From: Solirubrobacter soli DSM 22325
GTDB lineage: Bacteria; Actinomycetota; Thermoleophilia; Solirubrobacterales; Solirubrobacteraceae
Direction of reading: 5' to 3'
DNA length: 64,000 bases
Assembly (NCBI RefSeq): GCF_000423665.1
Contig: NZ_AUIK01000037.1
Span: 1-64,000 of the forward strand
Below are positions 41,054 to 50,159 of this stretch, piece after piece; position 1 is the first letter of the stretch, and every line of letters begins with the position of its first letter. The position numbers were made by a program, and so were the translations under genes. A model generated the notes under the pieces. That model did no database searches. It saw nothing but the letters and a program-made list of their open reading frames with translations, and was not told the DNA's origin.

Positions 41054-41610
41054 GCCTCTGCTCCCCTCAGCTTCAGTCCGAGTGCGCGGAGCGCCCTCGA
41101 AACTCGAAGTCGCGCGGCGTTCTGGCTGCAACCGAGCGCGCCCGCGACCTCCTCATAGTCGAGCTGCTGTACGACCCGCAACTCAAGGGCCTTGCGCTGC
41201 TCGGATGGCAGCGCGCGCACCGCGTTCTTCAATAGCGGCGCCAGCGAGGACGCGAACATCCGTTCGTCCACGGCCTCGTAGTCCTCGCACTCCGCCCATG
41301 CCGTCGGCATGCCGAGGCGCTCGCGTGCGGCGCTCTCGATGCGGTTGTGCTTGTGGTACTGGCGCAGCAGGTTGCGAGCGATCCCGAACAGCCACGGTGC
41401 CCCTGAGCCGTCGGCCAGATCTTTGAATCGCTTCGACGCGTGCCACGCCTGCGCGAAGGTCTCCGCCGTGAGGTCCAGCGCAGCCGTCTCGGACCCGGTC
41501 TGGCGCACGAACCACGACCTCACCCAAGCGGCGTAACGGTCGTAGAACTCGCGGAAAGCCAGGGGATCCTGTCTTGCTGCGGCGAGTAGGTCTGCGTCGG
41601 TTCGGATCAC
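41050..41610 (-). CDS. ECF-type sigma factor
   Basis: This is a 186-residue sigma-70-family factor. Region 2 is at about 18-90 (FYDRYAAWVRSWFVRQTG, DLTAETFAQAWHASKRF, APWLFGIARNLLRQYHK). Region 4 is at about 130-180 (LPSEQRKALELRVVQQLDYE, ALGCSQNAARLRVSRALRAL). The linker between the regions is longer than in minimal ECF factors. It is the first gene of a pair with an HxlR regulator and has no anti-sigma gene, which is unusual. The start at 41610 is a GTG. Confidence 0.9.
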   Translation of the reverse strand: MIRTDADLLAAARQDPLAFREFYDRYAAWVRSWFVRQTGSETAALDLTAETFAQAWHASKRFKDLADGSGAPWLFGIARNLLRQYHKHNRIESAARERLGMPTAWAECEDYEAVDERMFASSLAPLLKNAVRALPSEQRKALELRVVQQLDYEEVAGALGCSQNAARLRVSRALRALGLKLRGAEA

Positions 41611-41673
41611 GTGGTGCGTAGCTGCTCCAAGCGGTTCGCTACCAGATCATGACCCCAGCGCGGAGAGTGTGTC

Positions 41674-43341
41674 TTAAGTCCGTGTGTACTCGGCGTTGGG
41701 TTCGATGGGGCGCTCGTACACGCGCTCCAGTACAGGCTCGCCCTTCCCGTCCTCGGGTGGAATCGCCTTCTCGAGGACGAACGTGGCGCGCGCGCCCTCG
41801 AACTCAAGCATCGCAACTTGGTTGTTGAACCAGGGTTTTTCGTGCGCGAGCCGCCACTGCACCGGCGGGTCCGCCACTCCGGCGCGACGCGCCAGCGCGC
41901 GCATGACGAGGCCGCCGAACCGTGTCCAGCCGGCGAGGATGACCCGCTGCTCTTTCGTGTCCAGCGGGTTGCGGAACGGCGAGCACACGGCCTGCCAGAC
42001 CGCGGACTGCACGCCGGCACCGGGTTGGAACCCGACCTCGGCCAGGTACGCGTGGTGCACATCACCACTTAGGACGCAGATCGTGGACGGCGCATTCCCT
42101 CTCCGCCCCGCGCCGACCTCCGTGATCAGGTCGCACATGCGCCGGAACGACGCCTGCCACGCCGCCCAGTGCTCGAGATCGAGCTCCTGGCGCAGCTTCT
42201 CGGCGAGCTTCTTGACGCCCTTGCCCCACGCGCCGTCGGCGACGACCTCGTTCCAGGCCTCGAGCCAGTGCATCGCTGGCCCCATGAACAGCGGCAGCGA
42301 CGTGCCGATCAGCAGGTGCTGGACGTCGCCACGCGCATGCTCCTCGATCCAGTGCCACTCGTCCCGGTCGACCATCGAGCGATTGCCGGGATCGAGCACG
42401 CGCCCGGCGCGCGAGTCGACCATGACGACCCGCGCCGGGCCGATGTCGCGGCAGAAGCTCCAGCGCGTCCCCTCGACCTCCTCGTCGGCCTGCTTGGCGA
42501 ACGCCCGCAGCAGCTCCGTGGCGTTCGGGTCGGTGCGCAGTTTCTCGTAGAGCTCGAACTCCGCCCGCTCGGACGGCGAGAGGTTCCCGAGGTGCTGGTA
42601 GATCAGGTAGCTCTCGAACGCGGCGACGATCCGCTTGCGCCACCACGCCTTCTGGCGCATCTCGGTGACCCACTCGATCGACGTGTTCCAGTCGTCGTGG
42701 ACGTCGTGGTCGTCGAAGATCATCGCGCTCGGCACGGTCGAGAGCAGCCAGCGGATCACCGGCTCCCCCCACGCCTTGGTGTACAGCTTCACGTAGTCGT
42801 CGTAGGAGACGACGAACTCGCCGCCGTCGAGGTCGCCCTCCAGGTCCGGGTGGACCTCGTCGGCGTAGACCTGGTCGCCGAGCAGCAGCAACGCGTGCGG
42901 CCACTCGTCCGGGTCGGCGTGGGTCATGCGCAGCGCGAAGCCGCGCAGCGCGTCGATCTCCCGCCCGCGGTCGTCCTCGTCCTTGCGCAGGGTGTACGGC
43001 GGCTCGTGCGGCGCGGCGACGCGGCAGGAGCCGAAGATGATCCGCACCGGATCCTCGAGCGTGTGGGTGCGCAGGACGCTCGGCGGGAAGCGGCTGTCGG
43101 CCTCCGGCCAGACGACGTCCCCGTCGAGCGCCACCTCGTACGGGATCGCGGTGTCGGCCGGGAGCTCGGTGACGTGCACGAGCGCGTAGTGGTGGCCCTC
43201 GACGGTGAAGGTGCGCTCGCTCGCCGCGGGCCGCCCCTTGGGCCGCACCTCGACCGTGCAGGGCGCGGTCGTCTGCACCCACACCGTGGCTTCATTGGTC
43301 CCCGCGTGGCGGAGCAGCGGCCCTAAGTGGATGTCGGTCAA
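41674..43341 (-). CDS. PhoD-like phosphatase (metallophosphatase)
   Basis: This is a 555-residue PhoD-family protein. Its N-terminal beta domain (LRHAGTNEATVWVQT) precedes a metallophosphatase core: FGSCRVAAPHEPP, LLLGDQVYADEVHPDL, MIFDDHDVHDDWNTSIEW, LLIGTSLPLFMGPAMHW and VLSGDVHHAYLAEV. Most PhoD enzymes are exported through the Tat system, but no signal peptide is present here, so it acts in the cytoplasm or is the PhoD-like subgroup of unknown substrate. Its start overlaps the fbiC stop (ATGA), so it belongs to the fbiC transcript. Confidence 0.88.
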   Translation of the reverse strand: MTDIHLGPLLRHAGTNEATVWVQTTAPCTVEVRPKGRPAASERTFTVEGHHYALVHVTELPADTAIPYEVALDGDVVWPEADSRFPPSVLRTHTLEDPVRIIFGSCRVAAPHEPPYTLRKDEDDRGREIDALRGFALRMTHADPDEWPHALLLLGDQVYADEVHPDLEGDLDGGEFVVSYDDYVKLYTKAWGEPVIRWLLSTVPSAMIFDDHDVHDDWNTSIEWVTEMRQKAWWRKRIVAAFESYLIYQHLGNLSPSERAEFELYEKLRTDPNATELLRAFAKQADEEVEGTRWSFCRDIGPARVVMVDSRAGRVLDPGNRSMVDRDEWHWIEEHARGDVQHLLIGTSLPLFMGPAMHWLEAWNEVVADGAWGKGVKKLAEKLRQELDLEHWAAWQASFRRMCDLITEVGAGRRGNAPSTICVLSGDVHHAYLAEVGFQPGAGVQSAVWQAVCSPFRNPLDTKEQRVILAGWTRFGGLVMRALARRAGVADPPVQWRLAHEKPWFNNQVAMLEFEGARATFVLEKAIPPEDGKGEPVLERVYERPIEPNAEYTRT

Positions 43342-45488
43342 GCCGCCGCCGCGAGGTCGTAGTGGCGACGGATGCCGTACAGCGTCGTCCGCTCGGCCGC
43401 GGGCCGTCCGGCGCGGTGCGCGGCGGCGACGAGGTCCTCCGGGTCGAGCTTGACGCCGTGGTCGGCGCCCGCCATCCGGCTGATCGACTCCTCCATCAGC
43501 GTCCCGCCGAGGTCGTTGACGCCCCAGCGCAGCGCCTCGGTGGCGGCGTCCAGGCCCATCTTGACCCAGCTCGCCTGCAGCGACGGGATCGTCTTGCCCA
43601 GGGCGAGCCGGAAGACCGCGGTGTGCTTGAGGTTCTCCTCGCGCGAGATCTCCGCGATGCCGTGGGTGCGGCCGAGCAGCGTCTGGAACGGGATGAAGCT
43701 CAGCGGCACGAACTCCGTGAAACCGCCCGTGCGGTTCTGCAGCTCGCGCACGACCCGCATGTGCTCGGCGAGCTCGTCGGGCGTCTCGATGTGGCCGAAC
43801 ATCACGGTCACCGTGCTCCGCAGCCCCACCTCGTGGGCAGCGGTGATGATCTCCACCCAGCGCCCCGCGGGCAGCTTGTTCGGGCTGATCCGCTGGCGCA
43901 CGCCGTCGTGCAGGACCTCGGCGGCGGTGCCGGGGACGCTGCCCAGGCCGGCCTCGCGCAGCTGCTCGAAGACCGCGTGCGGGCTGAGCCCGCTCACGTC
44001 CACCATGTGCGCGACCTCCATCGGGGAGTACGCGTGCAGGTGGATGTCGGGCGCGGTCTCCTTGGCGAGACGCAGCCAGCTGAGGTAGTCCTCCAGGCCC
44101 CAGTCGGGGTGGATGCCCGACTGCATGCAGATCTCGGTCGCGCCGAAGGCGAGCGCGTCGTGGATGCGGCGGACGAAGTCGGCCTGGGAGTGCTCGTAGG
44201 CATCGGGCGAGCGCTTACCCACCCCGAAGCCGCAGAACGCGCACCCGACCGTGCAGATGTTCGAGACGTTGATGTTGCGGTTGACGACGAACGTGACCAG
44301 ATCGCCCGCCAGCTCCTCGCGCAGCTCGTCGGCCGCCTGGCGCATGTCCTCGATGACCTCGGGGCGGCTCTCGGCGAACATCGCCGTCAGCTCCTCGGCG
44401 GTGAGCGGCTCGCCGTTGCGGGCGCGCTCGATCGAGTCGCCGGTCGTTCCCGCGTAGGTGCGACGCGGCATGAACGAGCGGTACTTGCTCTCGATCACGT
44501 CGAGCACCCGCGGCGCGATCCACTCGCTCGTCATGTACTGCGGATAGACGCACAGACGCTCGGAGACCGCCGCGATGTCCTTCAGCCGCTCGCGCACCTG
44601 CTTCGGCGACGGGAACGGGTGCTCGGGCGAGATGTGGTCGCCGTTGGAGGACAGGCCGCCGAGGTCGGTCGCCCCCGCCTGGACGAGCTCCGGCCACCAG
44701 TCCGCCAGGTTCGGAGGGATCTGGATGCCCACGTCGGGCATCAGACGGCGCGTCTCGGCCACGAGACGCTTCATGTCGTCGATGTTGACCGGGCACGCCC
44801 AGCTCGGCAGATCGCGGTGCGGCGCGTCGCTCAGGCCGGTCGCCCAGAAGCGCTCGGCCGCCTCGGTGGCGATCTCCGCCGGCTCCTCGCCGTAGTACTT
44901 CCGGTGCGGGACGAAGTTCTGGAGGATGATCTCCTGGATGTGCTCGTAGCCGGTGAGCGCCTCCAGCGACGCCATCCGGTCCTCCTCGGACTCCCCGATG
45001 CCGACCAGGATCCCGGACGTGAACGGGATCTTCAGCTCGCCGGCGGCCCGGATCGTCTCCAGGCGCACGGCGGGGTGCTTGGTCGGCGATCCCTGGTGGG
45101 CGATCAGGTCCGGGTTGGTGGACTCGAGCATCAGCCCCTGCGACGCCGTGACCTCCCGCAGGCGGGCGAGGTCGGTCGCGTTCAGCGTGCCGAGGTTGGT
45201 GTGCGGGAGGATTCCGCGGTCCAGCGCTCGTTCGCACGCCCAGACGACATAGGCGACGAAGTCCTCGAAGCCCAGGGCGGCCAAGCGGTCCTGGATCTTC
45301 GGCTTCTCGCCGGTCAGCACCAACAGCTCCTTGACCCCGCGTCGCGCGGCGTGGTCGATCAGGCGCTCGACCTCCTCCGGCTCGTGCAGGTGGGGCTTGT
45401 GCGTCGCGAACGAGCAGTACTTGCAGTGGGCGCTGCACGTCCGCGAGAGCGAGAGCGTGACATTGCGCGAAAATGTGACCCTGCGCAT
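43338..45488 (-). CDS. fbiC: FO synthase, fused CofG-CofH
   Basis: The 716-residue bifunctional radical-SAM enzyme makes FO, the deazaflavin core of F420, from tyrosine and a pyrimidine precursor. Two radical-SAM domains are present. In the N-terminal (CofG) half C18, C22 and C25 form the first cluster motif. In the C-terminal (CofH) half SNICTVGCAFCGFGVGKRS carries the second. The fused form is characteristic of actinobacteria. A cofDCE unit lies 5 kb away. The stop overlaps the PhoD-like gene. The start at 45488 lies 20 bases from a divergent lipoprotein gene. Confidence 0.95.
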   Translation of the reverse strand: MRRVTFSRNVTLSLSRTCSAHCKYCSFATHKPHLHEPEEVERLIDHAARRGVKELLVLTGEKPKIQDRLAALGFEDFVAYVVWACERALDRGILPHTNLGTLNATDLARLREVTASQGLMLESTNPDLIAHQGSPTKHPAVRLETIRAAGELKIPFTSGILVGIGESEEDRMASLEALTGYEHIQEIILQNFVPHRKYYGEEPAEIATEAAERFWATGLSDAPHRDLPSWACPVNIDDMKRLVAETRRLMPDVGIQIPPNLADWWPELVQAGATDLGGLSSNGDHISPEHPFPSPKQVRERLKDIAAVSERLCVYPQYMTSEWIAPRVLDVIESKYRSFMPRRTYAGTTGDSIERARNGEPLTAEELTAMFAESRPEVIEDMRQAADELREELAGDLVTFVVNRNINVSNICTVGCAFCGFGVGKRSPDAYEHSQADFVRRIHDALAFGATEICMQSGIHPDWGLEDYLSWLRLAKETAPDIHLHAYSPMEVAHMVDVSGLSPHAVFEQLREAGLGSVPGTAAEVLHDGVRQRISPNKLPAGRWVEIITAAHEVGLRSTVTVMFGHIETPDELAEHMRVVRELQNRTGGFTEFVPLSFIPFQTLLGRTHGIAEISREENLKHTAVFRLALGKTIPSLQASWVKMGLDAATEALRWGVNDLGGTLMEESISRMAGADHGVKLDPEDLVAAAHRAGRPAAERTTLYGIRRHYDLAAAA

Positions 45489-45508
45489 CCGTTCGCCACG
45501 ATACCGGT

Positions 45509-46060
45509 GTGAGATTCCCGGCTCTCTTGTTGGTCGCGATGACGCTCGCCGGCTGCGGCGGCGTCCAGGGCTCGTCGCAGTTCGGTGACGTGTCGCTGCT
45601 GTTGCAGGACACGCCCGGCGCGGACGAGGCGGGCGTGTATCTGGCGACGCAGCGCGGCTATGACGAGGCCGAGGGCGTGACGCTGCAGGTCACCCGCTCC
45701 GGCATGGCGGACTTCCGGCTCGTCGAGACGCCGCCGAAGGGCTGCATCGCCGTGATGGCGGTCGTGCGGCCGTCCAAGCTCGTGCTCTGCGCGGACGAGA
45801 TCACGCTGCAGGACGAGCGCCCGAAGGTACTGGCGGTCGTGCGGGCGCTCACGCGCGGCTACGAGCAGGCGCAGATCGAGCCCGACGAGGCCGTCGCGGC
45901 GATGGACGGCCAGGTGCCGGGCGTCTCGGAGGGGAAGCTCTCGGCGGAACTGGATCAGGTCGCGCCGACGTGGACGGCGGGCGCGCCGTACTTCGGAGAG
46001 CTGTCAGCGGGGCCCGGGCGCGACCCGACGGTCGCGCGCGACGCCCGCAAGGGTCACTGA
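45509..46060 (+). CDS. Short NMT1/THI5-like lipoprotein
   Basis: This 183-residue lipoprotein has a lipobox (LLLVAMTLAGC). The segment VSLLLQDTPGADEAGVYLATQRGYDEAEGV matches the start of NMT1/THI5-like periplasmic binding proteins for pyrimidine or riboflavin precursors, and the last 70 residues (LAVVRALTRGYEQAQIEPDE onward) match their end. The middle 130 or so residues of the usual 310-340 are missing, so it is an internally shortened version. It may bind no ligand. No ABC permease is adjacent. It diverges from fbiC by 20 bases. Confidence 0.65.
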   Translation: MRFPALLLVAMTLAGCGGVQGSSQFGDVSLLLQDTPGADEAGVYLATQRGYDEAEGVTLQVTRSGMADFRLVETPPKGCIAVMAVVRPSKLVLCADEITLQDERPKVLAVVRALTRGYEQAQIEPDEAVAAMDGQVPGVSEGKLSAELDQVAPTWTAGAPYFGELSAGPGRDPTVARDARKGH

Positions 46061-46413
46061 GAACGGATTCGCTTGAACTCTTGCCGCACCGATTCGGGGC
46101 GGCCCCACATCTGGGTCACCTCGACGCGGCCCTCGCGGACCTCGCGCAGCACGAGCTCTCCCGCGATGCCGGAGTCGTCGAGCAGCTGCATCGTCCCGAG
46201 CACGACCTGGGCCGCCGCGGCGTGCCCGAAGTGGTGCGCGACGTTGAGGTGGAAGTGCCAGTCGTGGTGCGAATACGGCTGCGCGTTGCACGTCACGAGC
46301 AGCGTCGCGGCGTCGATGTAGCGGTCCTCCTGGACGCGGAGGTCGAGCTCCATGTCGGTCCAGTCCGAGGGGAGCGCGTCCAGAATCTCCTGGAAGTCTT
46401 CGGCAAGCGGCAT
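46054..46413 (-). CDS. Small conserved-looking soluble protein
   Basis: The 119-residue protein reads MPLAEDFQEILDALPSDW, then strands (MELDLRVQEDRYIDAATLLV) and a His-rich centre (YSHHDWHFHLNVAHHFGHAA). Six His in 20 residues could bind a metal. No family could be named. It overlaps the lipoprotein gene's end by 7 bases and diverges from the 59-residue protein next door with 20 bases between starts. Confidence 0.6.
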   Translation of the reverse strand: MPLAEDFQEILDALPSDWTDMELDLRVQEDRYIDAATLLVTCNAQPYSHHDWHFHLNVAHHFGHAAAAQVVLGTMQLLDDSGIAGELVLREVREGRVEVTQMWGRPESVRQEFKRIRSQ

Positions 46414-46433
46414 GATTGCGTGCTAGAGGGTAC

Positions 46434-46613
46434 ATGGCCGACTCGATCCCCTATGACCTCGAAGGCCTCCTCGCTCTGCTGACGCGGCTCGACGGCGCGG
46501 AGGAGGTCGCCGTGGTGCGCTCCGCGCTGGAGGCGGGCGTGCCGCGCGAGCGCGTGCTCGACGAGCTCACCCGCGAGGTGACGCGGCGGCTGGCGAGGTT
46601 GGAAGAGCGCTAA
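46434..46613 (+). CDS. Small helical protein, 59 residues
   Basis: ATG 46434 opens a short, clearly coding frame (ADSIPYDLEGLLALLTRLDG, VPRERVLDELTREVTRRLA) of two or three amphipathic helices, without Cys or membrane segments. It ends 10 bases before the YgfZ-type gene, with which it is probably co-transcribed. It may be a small partner or regulator; function is unknown. Confidence 0.65.
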   Translation: MADSIPYDLEGLLALLTRLDGAEEVAVVRSALEAGVPRERVLDELTREVTRRLARLEER

Positions 46614-46623
46614 CGTTTCGTGA

Positions 46624-47505
46624 GTGAGTGACACGTTCGTCGTCGACCGCTCAGAACGGGGCAAGCTCGCCCTGACGGGCGCCGAGGCCAAAGACTTCCT
46701 CCACGGCCAGGTGACCAACGACATCCTCGGCCTGACGCCGGGGCACGGCTGCTACGCCGCCTTCCTCACCCACAAGGGGAAGATGCTCGGCGACATGCGG
46801 GTGTTCGACGTCGGCGACGAGCTGCTGCTCGACTGCGAGCGCGTGGCGCTGCAGGAGCTCTTCAACATGATCCGGCGCTACAAGCTCGGGCGCGACGTCG
46901 AACTGCACAAGCGGACGCTCGAGCTGGGGCTGCTGTCGGTGATCGGCCCTGACGCACCCGCGTTGGCCGGCCCGGACGAGCACGACAACGCGCGGGTGCG
47001 GCTCGGCGACGCTGACGTCGTCGCGGTGCGCACGGACGTCGGCGTGGATCTGTTCTTCGCCGCCGCCGACCGCGAGGCCGTCCGGGGCGCGTTGCCGTTC
47101 CCCGACGGCGACGAGGCGAGCGCGGAGATCGTGCGCGTGGAGCACGGCCGCCCGCGCTTCGGCATCGACATCGACGACAGCGTGATCCCCCAGGAGGCGG
47201 GCCTGAACGAGCGTGCGGTCTCGTTCACCAAGGGCTGTTACGTCGGCCAGGAGACCGTCGCGCGGCTCTACTACCGCGGCAAGCCGAACCGCCGGCTGCT
47301 GGGGCTGCGGTTGAGCGAACCCGTCGAGCCCGGCACGGAGCTGCGAATGGGCGAGAAGGTCGTCGGCAAGCTCGGTTCGGTCGTCGTCTCCCCCGACCAC
47401 GGCCCGATCGCGTTGGCCCTCGTGCGCCGCGAGGCCAACCCGGGCGACACCGTCGATCTCGCGGGTTCCACCGCGCTCATAGTCGACGTCCCGTTCGCGC
47501 GGTAA
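46624..47505 (+). CDS. ygfZ: YgfZ/GcvT-like folate-binding protein
   Basis: This 293-residue tetrahydrofolate-binding protein helps assemble or repair iron-sulfur clusters. The family signature KGCYVGQETVARLYYRG, with its conserved Cys, is present at about 200-217. The N-terminal GcvT-like fold begins LALTGAEAKDFLHGQVTND. GTG 46624 is used. The window encodes several iron-sulfur enzymes, including fbiC. It follows a 59-residue gene by 10 bases. Confidence 0.92.
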   Translation: MSDTFVVDRSERGKLALTGAEAKDFLHGQVTNDILGLTPGHGCYAAFLTHKGKMLGDMRVFDVGDELLLDCERVALQELFNMIRRYKLGRDVELHKRTLELGLLSVIGPDAPALAGPDEHDNARVRLGDADVVAVRTDVGVDLFFAAADREAVRGALPFPDGDEASAEIVRVEHGRPRFGIDIDDSVIPQEAGLNERAVSFTKGCYVGQETVARLYYRGKPNRRLLGLRLSEPVEPGTELRMGEKVVGKLGSVVVSPDHGPIALALVRREANPGDTVDLAGSTALIVDVPFAR

Positions 47506-47547
47506 AGTCGCAGTAGCACCAACAGTCCGGACCGAAGGGAGCAGCCC

Positions 47548-48033
47548 ATGGCCGCTCACGTGATCGTGCTCGCCAACCGCACCGCCGCGGCGCCTGAGCT
47601 CATCGAGGCTCTGGTCCACCGAGCGGAGCGAGGGCCGATCCACGCGACCTTGGTCATGCCGGCCGCCGGGCCGGGCACCGCCGCCCGCGCCGAGTGCAAG
47701 ACCCGTTTGGACGCAGCCCTGGACGCCTGGCGTAAAGCCGGCATCGAGCGCTGCGACGGCGTGGTGTGCGATCCGGTACCCCTGGAGGCGCTGGCCGAGG
47801 TCTGGGACCCGCTCCGCCACGACGAGGTCATTGTGGCGACGCTGCCCGGCCAGTCCTCGAAGTGGCTGCGCGGCGACCTCCCCCACGCCGTCGCCCGCTT
47901 CACCCAGGTCTCCGTCCTGCACGTCGTCGCCCACGACCCGGAGGTCGTCCGGGAGACGTCCGCCGCGCCCGTGCACGAGAAGTCGCCGCTCGGACCGCTT
48001 AGCGTCCTCGCCTGGGGCGGCAAGTCCGTCTGA
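47548..48033 (+). CDS. Small universal-stress-like protein, tentative
   Basis: The 161-residue protein starts at ATG 47548 after AAGGGAG. It has an alternating strand-helix order: HVIVLANRTAAAPELIEALV, IHATLVMPA, an RCDGVVCDPVPLEAL segment, then DEVIVATLPGQSSKWLRGDL, which resembles the ATP-loop region of universal stress proteins. A full nucleotide-binding loop is not clear. It ends just before a hairpin terminator shared with the convergent kinase gene. Confidence 0.55.
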   Translation: MAAHVIVLANRTAAAPELIEALVHRAERGPIHATLVMPAAGPGTAARAECKTRLDAALDAWRKAGIERCDGVVCDPVPLEALAEVWDPLRHDEVIVATLPGQSSKWLRGDLPHAVARFTQVSVLHVVAHDPEVVRETSAAPVHEKSPLGPLSVLAWGGKSV

Positions 48034-48039
48034 GAGCCG

Positions 48040-48071
48040 GTTGACGAATACCGGTCCGACCATTCGTCAAC
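48040..48071. terminator. Bidirectional hairpin between convergent genes
   Basis: GTTGACGAAT and ATTCGTCAAC form a perfect 10-bp stem around a 12-base loop. It lies between the stops of the genes at 47548-48033 (+) and 48078-49799 (-), so it can end both transcripts. Confidence 0.7.
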
Positions 48072-48077
48072 AGACTC

Positions 48078-49799
48078 TTAAACGAGAGCGGCGACGCGAT
48101 ATGGGAGGCGGGCGCGGATCAGCGTCCCCTCGCCCACCGGGCTGTCGACGGTCAGCGCGCCGTCGAGGGCCGCGACGCGATCGGCGAGGCCGCTGAGGCC
48201 TGAGCCGTTGCGGGCGTTCGCCCCGCCGCGGCCGTCGTCGCGCACCTCGATGACCACTTCGGCACCCTCCAACGCGACGGTCACCGCCGCGTTCGAGGCC
48301 GCGGCGTACTTGGCGACGTTCGTGAGCGCCTCGCTGACGACGAAGTAGGCCGCGCTCTCGAGGGCGGGCGGCAGGCGGACGGCGAGGCCGACGTTCACGG
48401 TGACCGGAATGGGGGCGCGGGCGGCGAGGCCGTCGAGCGCGGCCACGAGGCCGCGCTCGCTCAGGACCGCCGGGTGGATGCCGCGGGCGAGCTCGCGCAG
48501 CTCGTGCAGGCCCTGCTTGAGCGCCTCGATCCCGGCGTCGAGGAACGACGCGGCCTTCGTGCCGTCCTCGGTGGCGAGGCGGGCGAGGCGCAGCGTCAGG
48601 GCGAGCGAGACCAGGTGCTGCTGGGCGCCGTCGTGGAGGTCGCGCTCGATCCGGCGGCGCGCGTCATCGCCCGCGGCCACCAGCCGAGCGCGAGAGGCGC
48701 GCAGTTCCTCGTAGCGGGCGCGCAGCTCGGCGTCCAGCCCTTCGTTGCGCAACGCGAGCCCCGCCGCCGCGCCGGCGGCGCGGACGAGTTCGGGTTCCTC
48801 GAGCAGGGCGGCGTCGTGGATGATCGCGGCGACCTTCGCTCCGTCGTGCTCGATCTCGGTGACGGCGCGAGCGGACAGGTCGGCCGGCCGGCCGGCGGCG
48901 TCGACGTACTCCCCGCGATCCGGGAGCCAGAACGCCAGCTCCAGGCCGGGATCGCCGAGGGCCTCGGCGAGCGCGTCGCGCACGTTGGTCGTGCCGACCC
49001 GCTCCATCAATGCGCCGAGCGCGCCCGCGCGCGAAACGCTCGAGCGCAGCAGCCCGACGAGGAACGCGAACGGGACGGCGGTGATCAGCGCGATCAGGAC
49101 CGTGTCGAACCCCTGGGCGACCCCGTTCTGGCCGGCGATCTGCGGGATCACGCTGGCAACGCCGACCACCGCGACCGCCCCGCCGGTCCACAGCACCGGG
49201 GCGAGCGCCCGTCGCTGGACCGGGCCGGAGTGCCGCCAGCGGCGCACGAGCACCACGCACACGCCGGCGAGCATCGCGACGCCCGCGATCCCGAACACCG
49301 CGTCCAGGACGCCGACCGTCGCCGGGCTGTCGGTGATGAGCCAGACGTTGTCGGGGCAGCCGTGGCAGTCGGTGTACGGCGACGGGTCGAAGAGCAGCGC
49401 GATCGGCTGCGCGAACGCGACTGTGTACCCCAACAGCACGACCCTTCGCTCGAGCCCGGGAGCGAGCCGCCCCGCGGGGAACGCGACCAGCAGGTGGACG
49501 AACGGGCCCGCCCACAGCCCGCTGACGGCGATGCCGACGTTGAAGAGCACCGGCGAGTCCGACTCCGGCAGCGCACCGAGGAACCACAGGAACCCGACGA
49601 GCGTCATCAGCCGGCCGATCGGCTGCTCCGGCCGGCGCCACATCGCGTACAGGCCGGTGCCGATGAACGACCAGCCGAGCGTCAGCGCGAGCACCACGAA
49701 CGGGCCGGTGATCGTGTCGTGCGTCCCCGTCAGTACGAGCGCGAGCGCGGCCACGCCGAGGACGAACCCCGCGAACGCCAGACCCGCGAGACCGCGCAT
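48078..49799 (-). CDS. Membrane sensor histidine kinase (HisKA_3 type)
   Basis: This is a 573-residue sensor kinase. About eight transmembrane helices fill residues 1-255, with a short extracytoplasmic loop containing Cys (SPYTDCHGCPDN). A GAF-like cytoplasmic segment follows. The dimerisation/phosphoacceptor helix is RRRIERDLHDGAQQHLVSLA, and the ATPase domain ends DDGRGGANARNGSGLSGLADRV. NarL-type partners are expected. The only response regulator nearby is the receiver-only protein at 50264, on the other strand. Signal is unknown. Confidence 0.9.
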   Translation of the reverse strand: MRGLAGLAFAGFVLGVAALALVLTGTHDTITGPFVVLALTLGWSFIGTGLYAMWRRPEQPIGRLMTLVGFLWFLGALPESDSPVLFNVGIAVSGLWAGPFVHLLVAFPAGRLAPGLERRVVLLGYTVAFAQPIALLFDPSPYTDCHGCPDNVWLITDSPATVGVLDAVFGIAGVAMLAGVCVVLVRRWRHSGPVQRRALAPVLWTGGAVAVVGVASVIPQIAGQNGVAQGFDTVLIALITAVPFAFLVGLLRSSVSRAGALGALMERVGTTNVRDALAEALGDPGLELAFWLPDRGEYVDAAGRPADLSARAVTEIEHDGAKVAAIIHDAALLEEPELVRAAGAAAGLALRNEGLDAELRARYEELRASRARLVAAGDDARRRIERDLHDGAQQHLVSLALTLRLARLATEDGTKAASFLDAGIEALKQGLHELRELARGIHPAVLSERGLVAALDGLAARAPIPVTVNVGLAVRLPPALESAAYFVVSEALTNVAKYAAASNAAVTVALEGAEVVIEVRDDGRGGANARNGSGLSGLADRVAALDGALTVDSPVGEGTLIRARLPYRVAALV

Positions 49800-49811
49800 G
49801 ACCAGACTCTC

Positions 49812-50159
49812 TCAGGACGTGCCCACGAACTCCAGCCGGTTGCCCCACGGGTCGTCCGCGTAGAAGCGAGCGACGCCGGGGATCTCCTCGTCCCAGCGCA
49901 CCTCGACGCCGGCCTCGAGGAGGCGGTCCGCCAGCACCTCGAGCTCGGTCACGCGCAGCGCGGGGTGTGCCTTCCGCGCCGGGACGAAATCCGGAGTGAC
50001 GCCGACGTGCAGGAATCCGAACCAGACGCCGCCGCGGGCGGCCAGCGCAGGAGGCTTCTCGACCTCGCGCAACCCGAGCAAGCCGCCGTAGAACGCCCGC
50101 GCCTCCGCCTCGCAGCCCGGGGGTGCGGCGACCTGGACATGGTCGAGCCCGCTGATCAC
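49812..50159 (-). CDS. VOC/glyoxalase-superfamily protein
   Basis: This 115-residue single vicinal-oxygen-chelate module shows GLDHVQVAAPPGCEAEARAF (metal-binding His), WFGFLHVGV, and DPWGNRLEFVG with the C-terminal metal-binding Glu. It is one half-barrel and must dimerise. Substrate is unknown. It is 12 bases upstream of the kinase gene and probably shares its transcript. Confidence 0.85.
   Translation of the reverse strand: MISGLDHVQVAAPPGCEAEARAFYGGLLGLREVEKPPALAARGGVWFGFLHVGVTPDFVPARKAHPALRVTELEVLADRLLEAGVEVRWDEEIPGVARFYADDPWGNRLEFVGTS

Noticed and set aside
41607..42068. Minus-strand frame overlapping the PhoD-like gene and running toward the ECF sigma gene
   Set aside because: It lies in another frame of the PhoD-like gene and shows no domain; it is a shadow.
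43362..45512. 716-codon plus-strand open frame opposite fbiC
   Set aside because: It is exactly antisense to two conserved radical-SAM domains and has no motif of its own.
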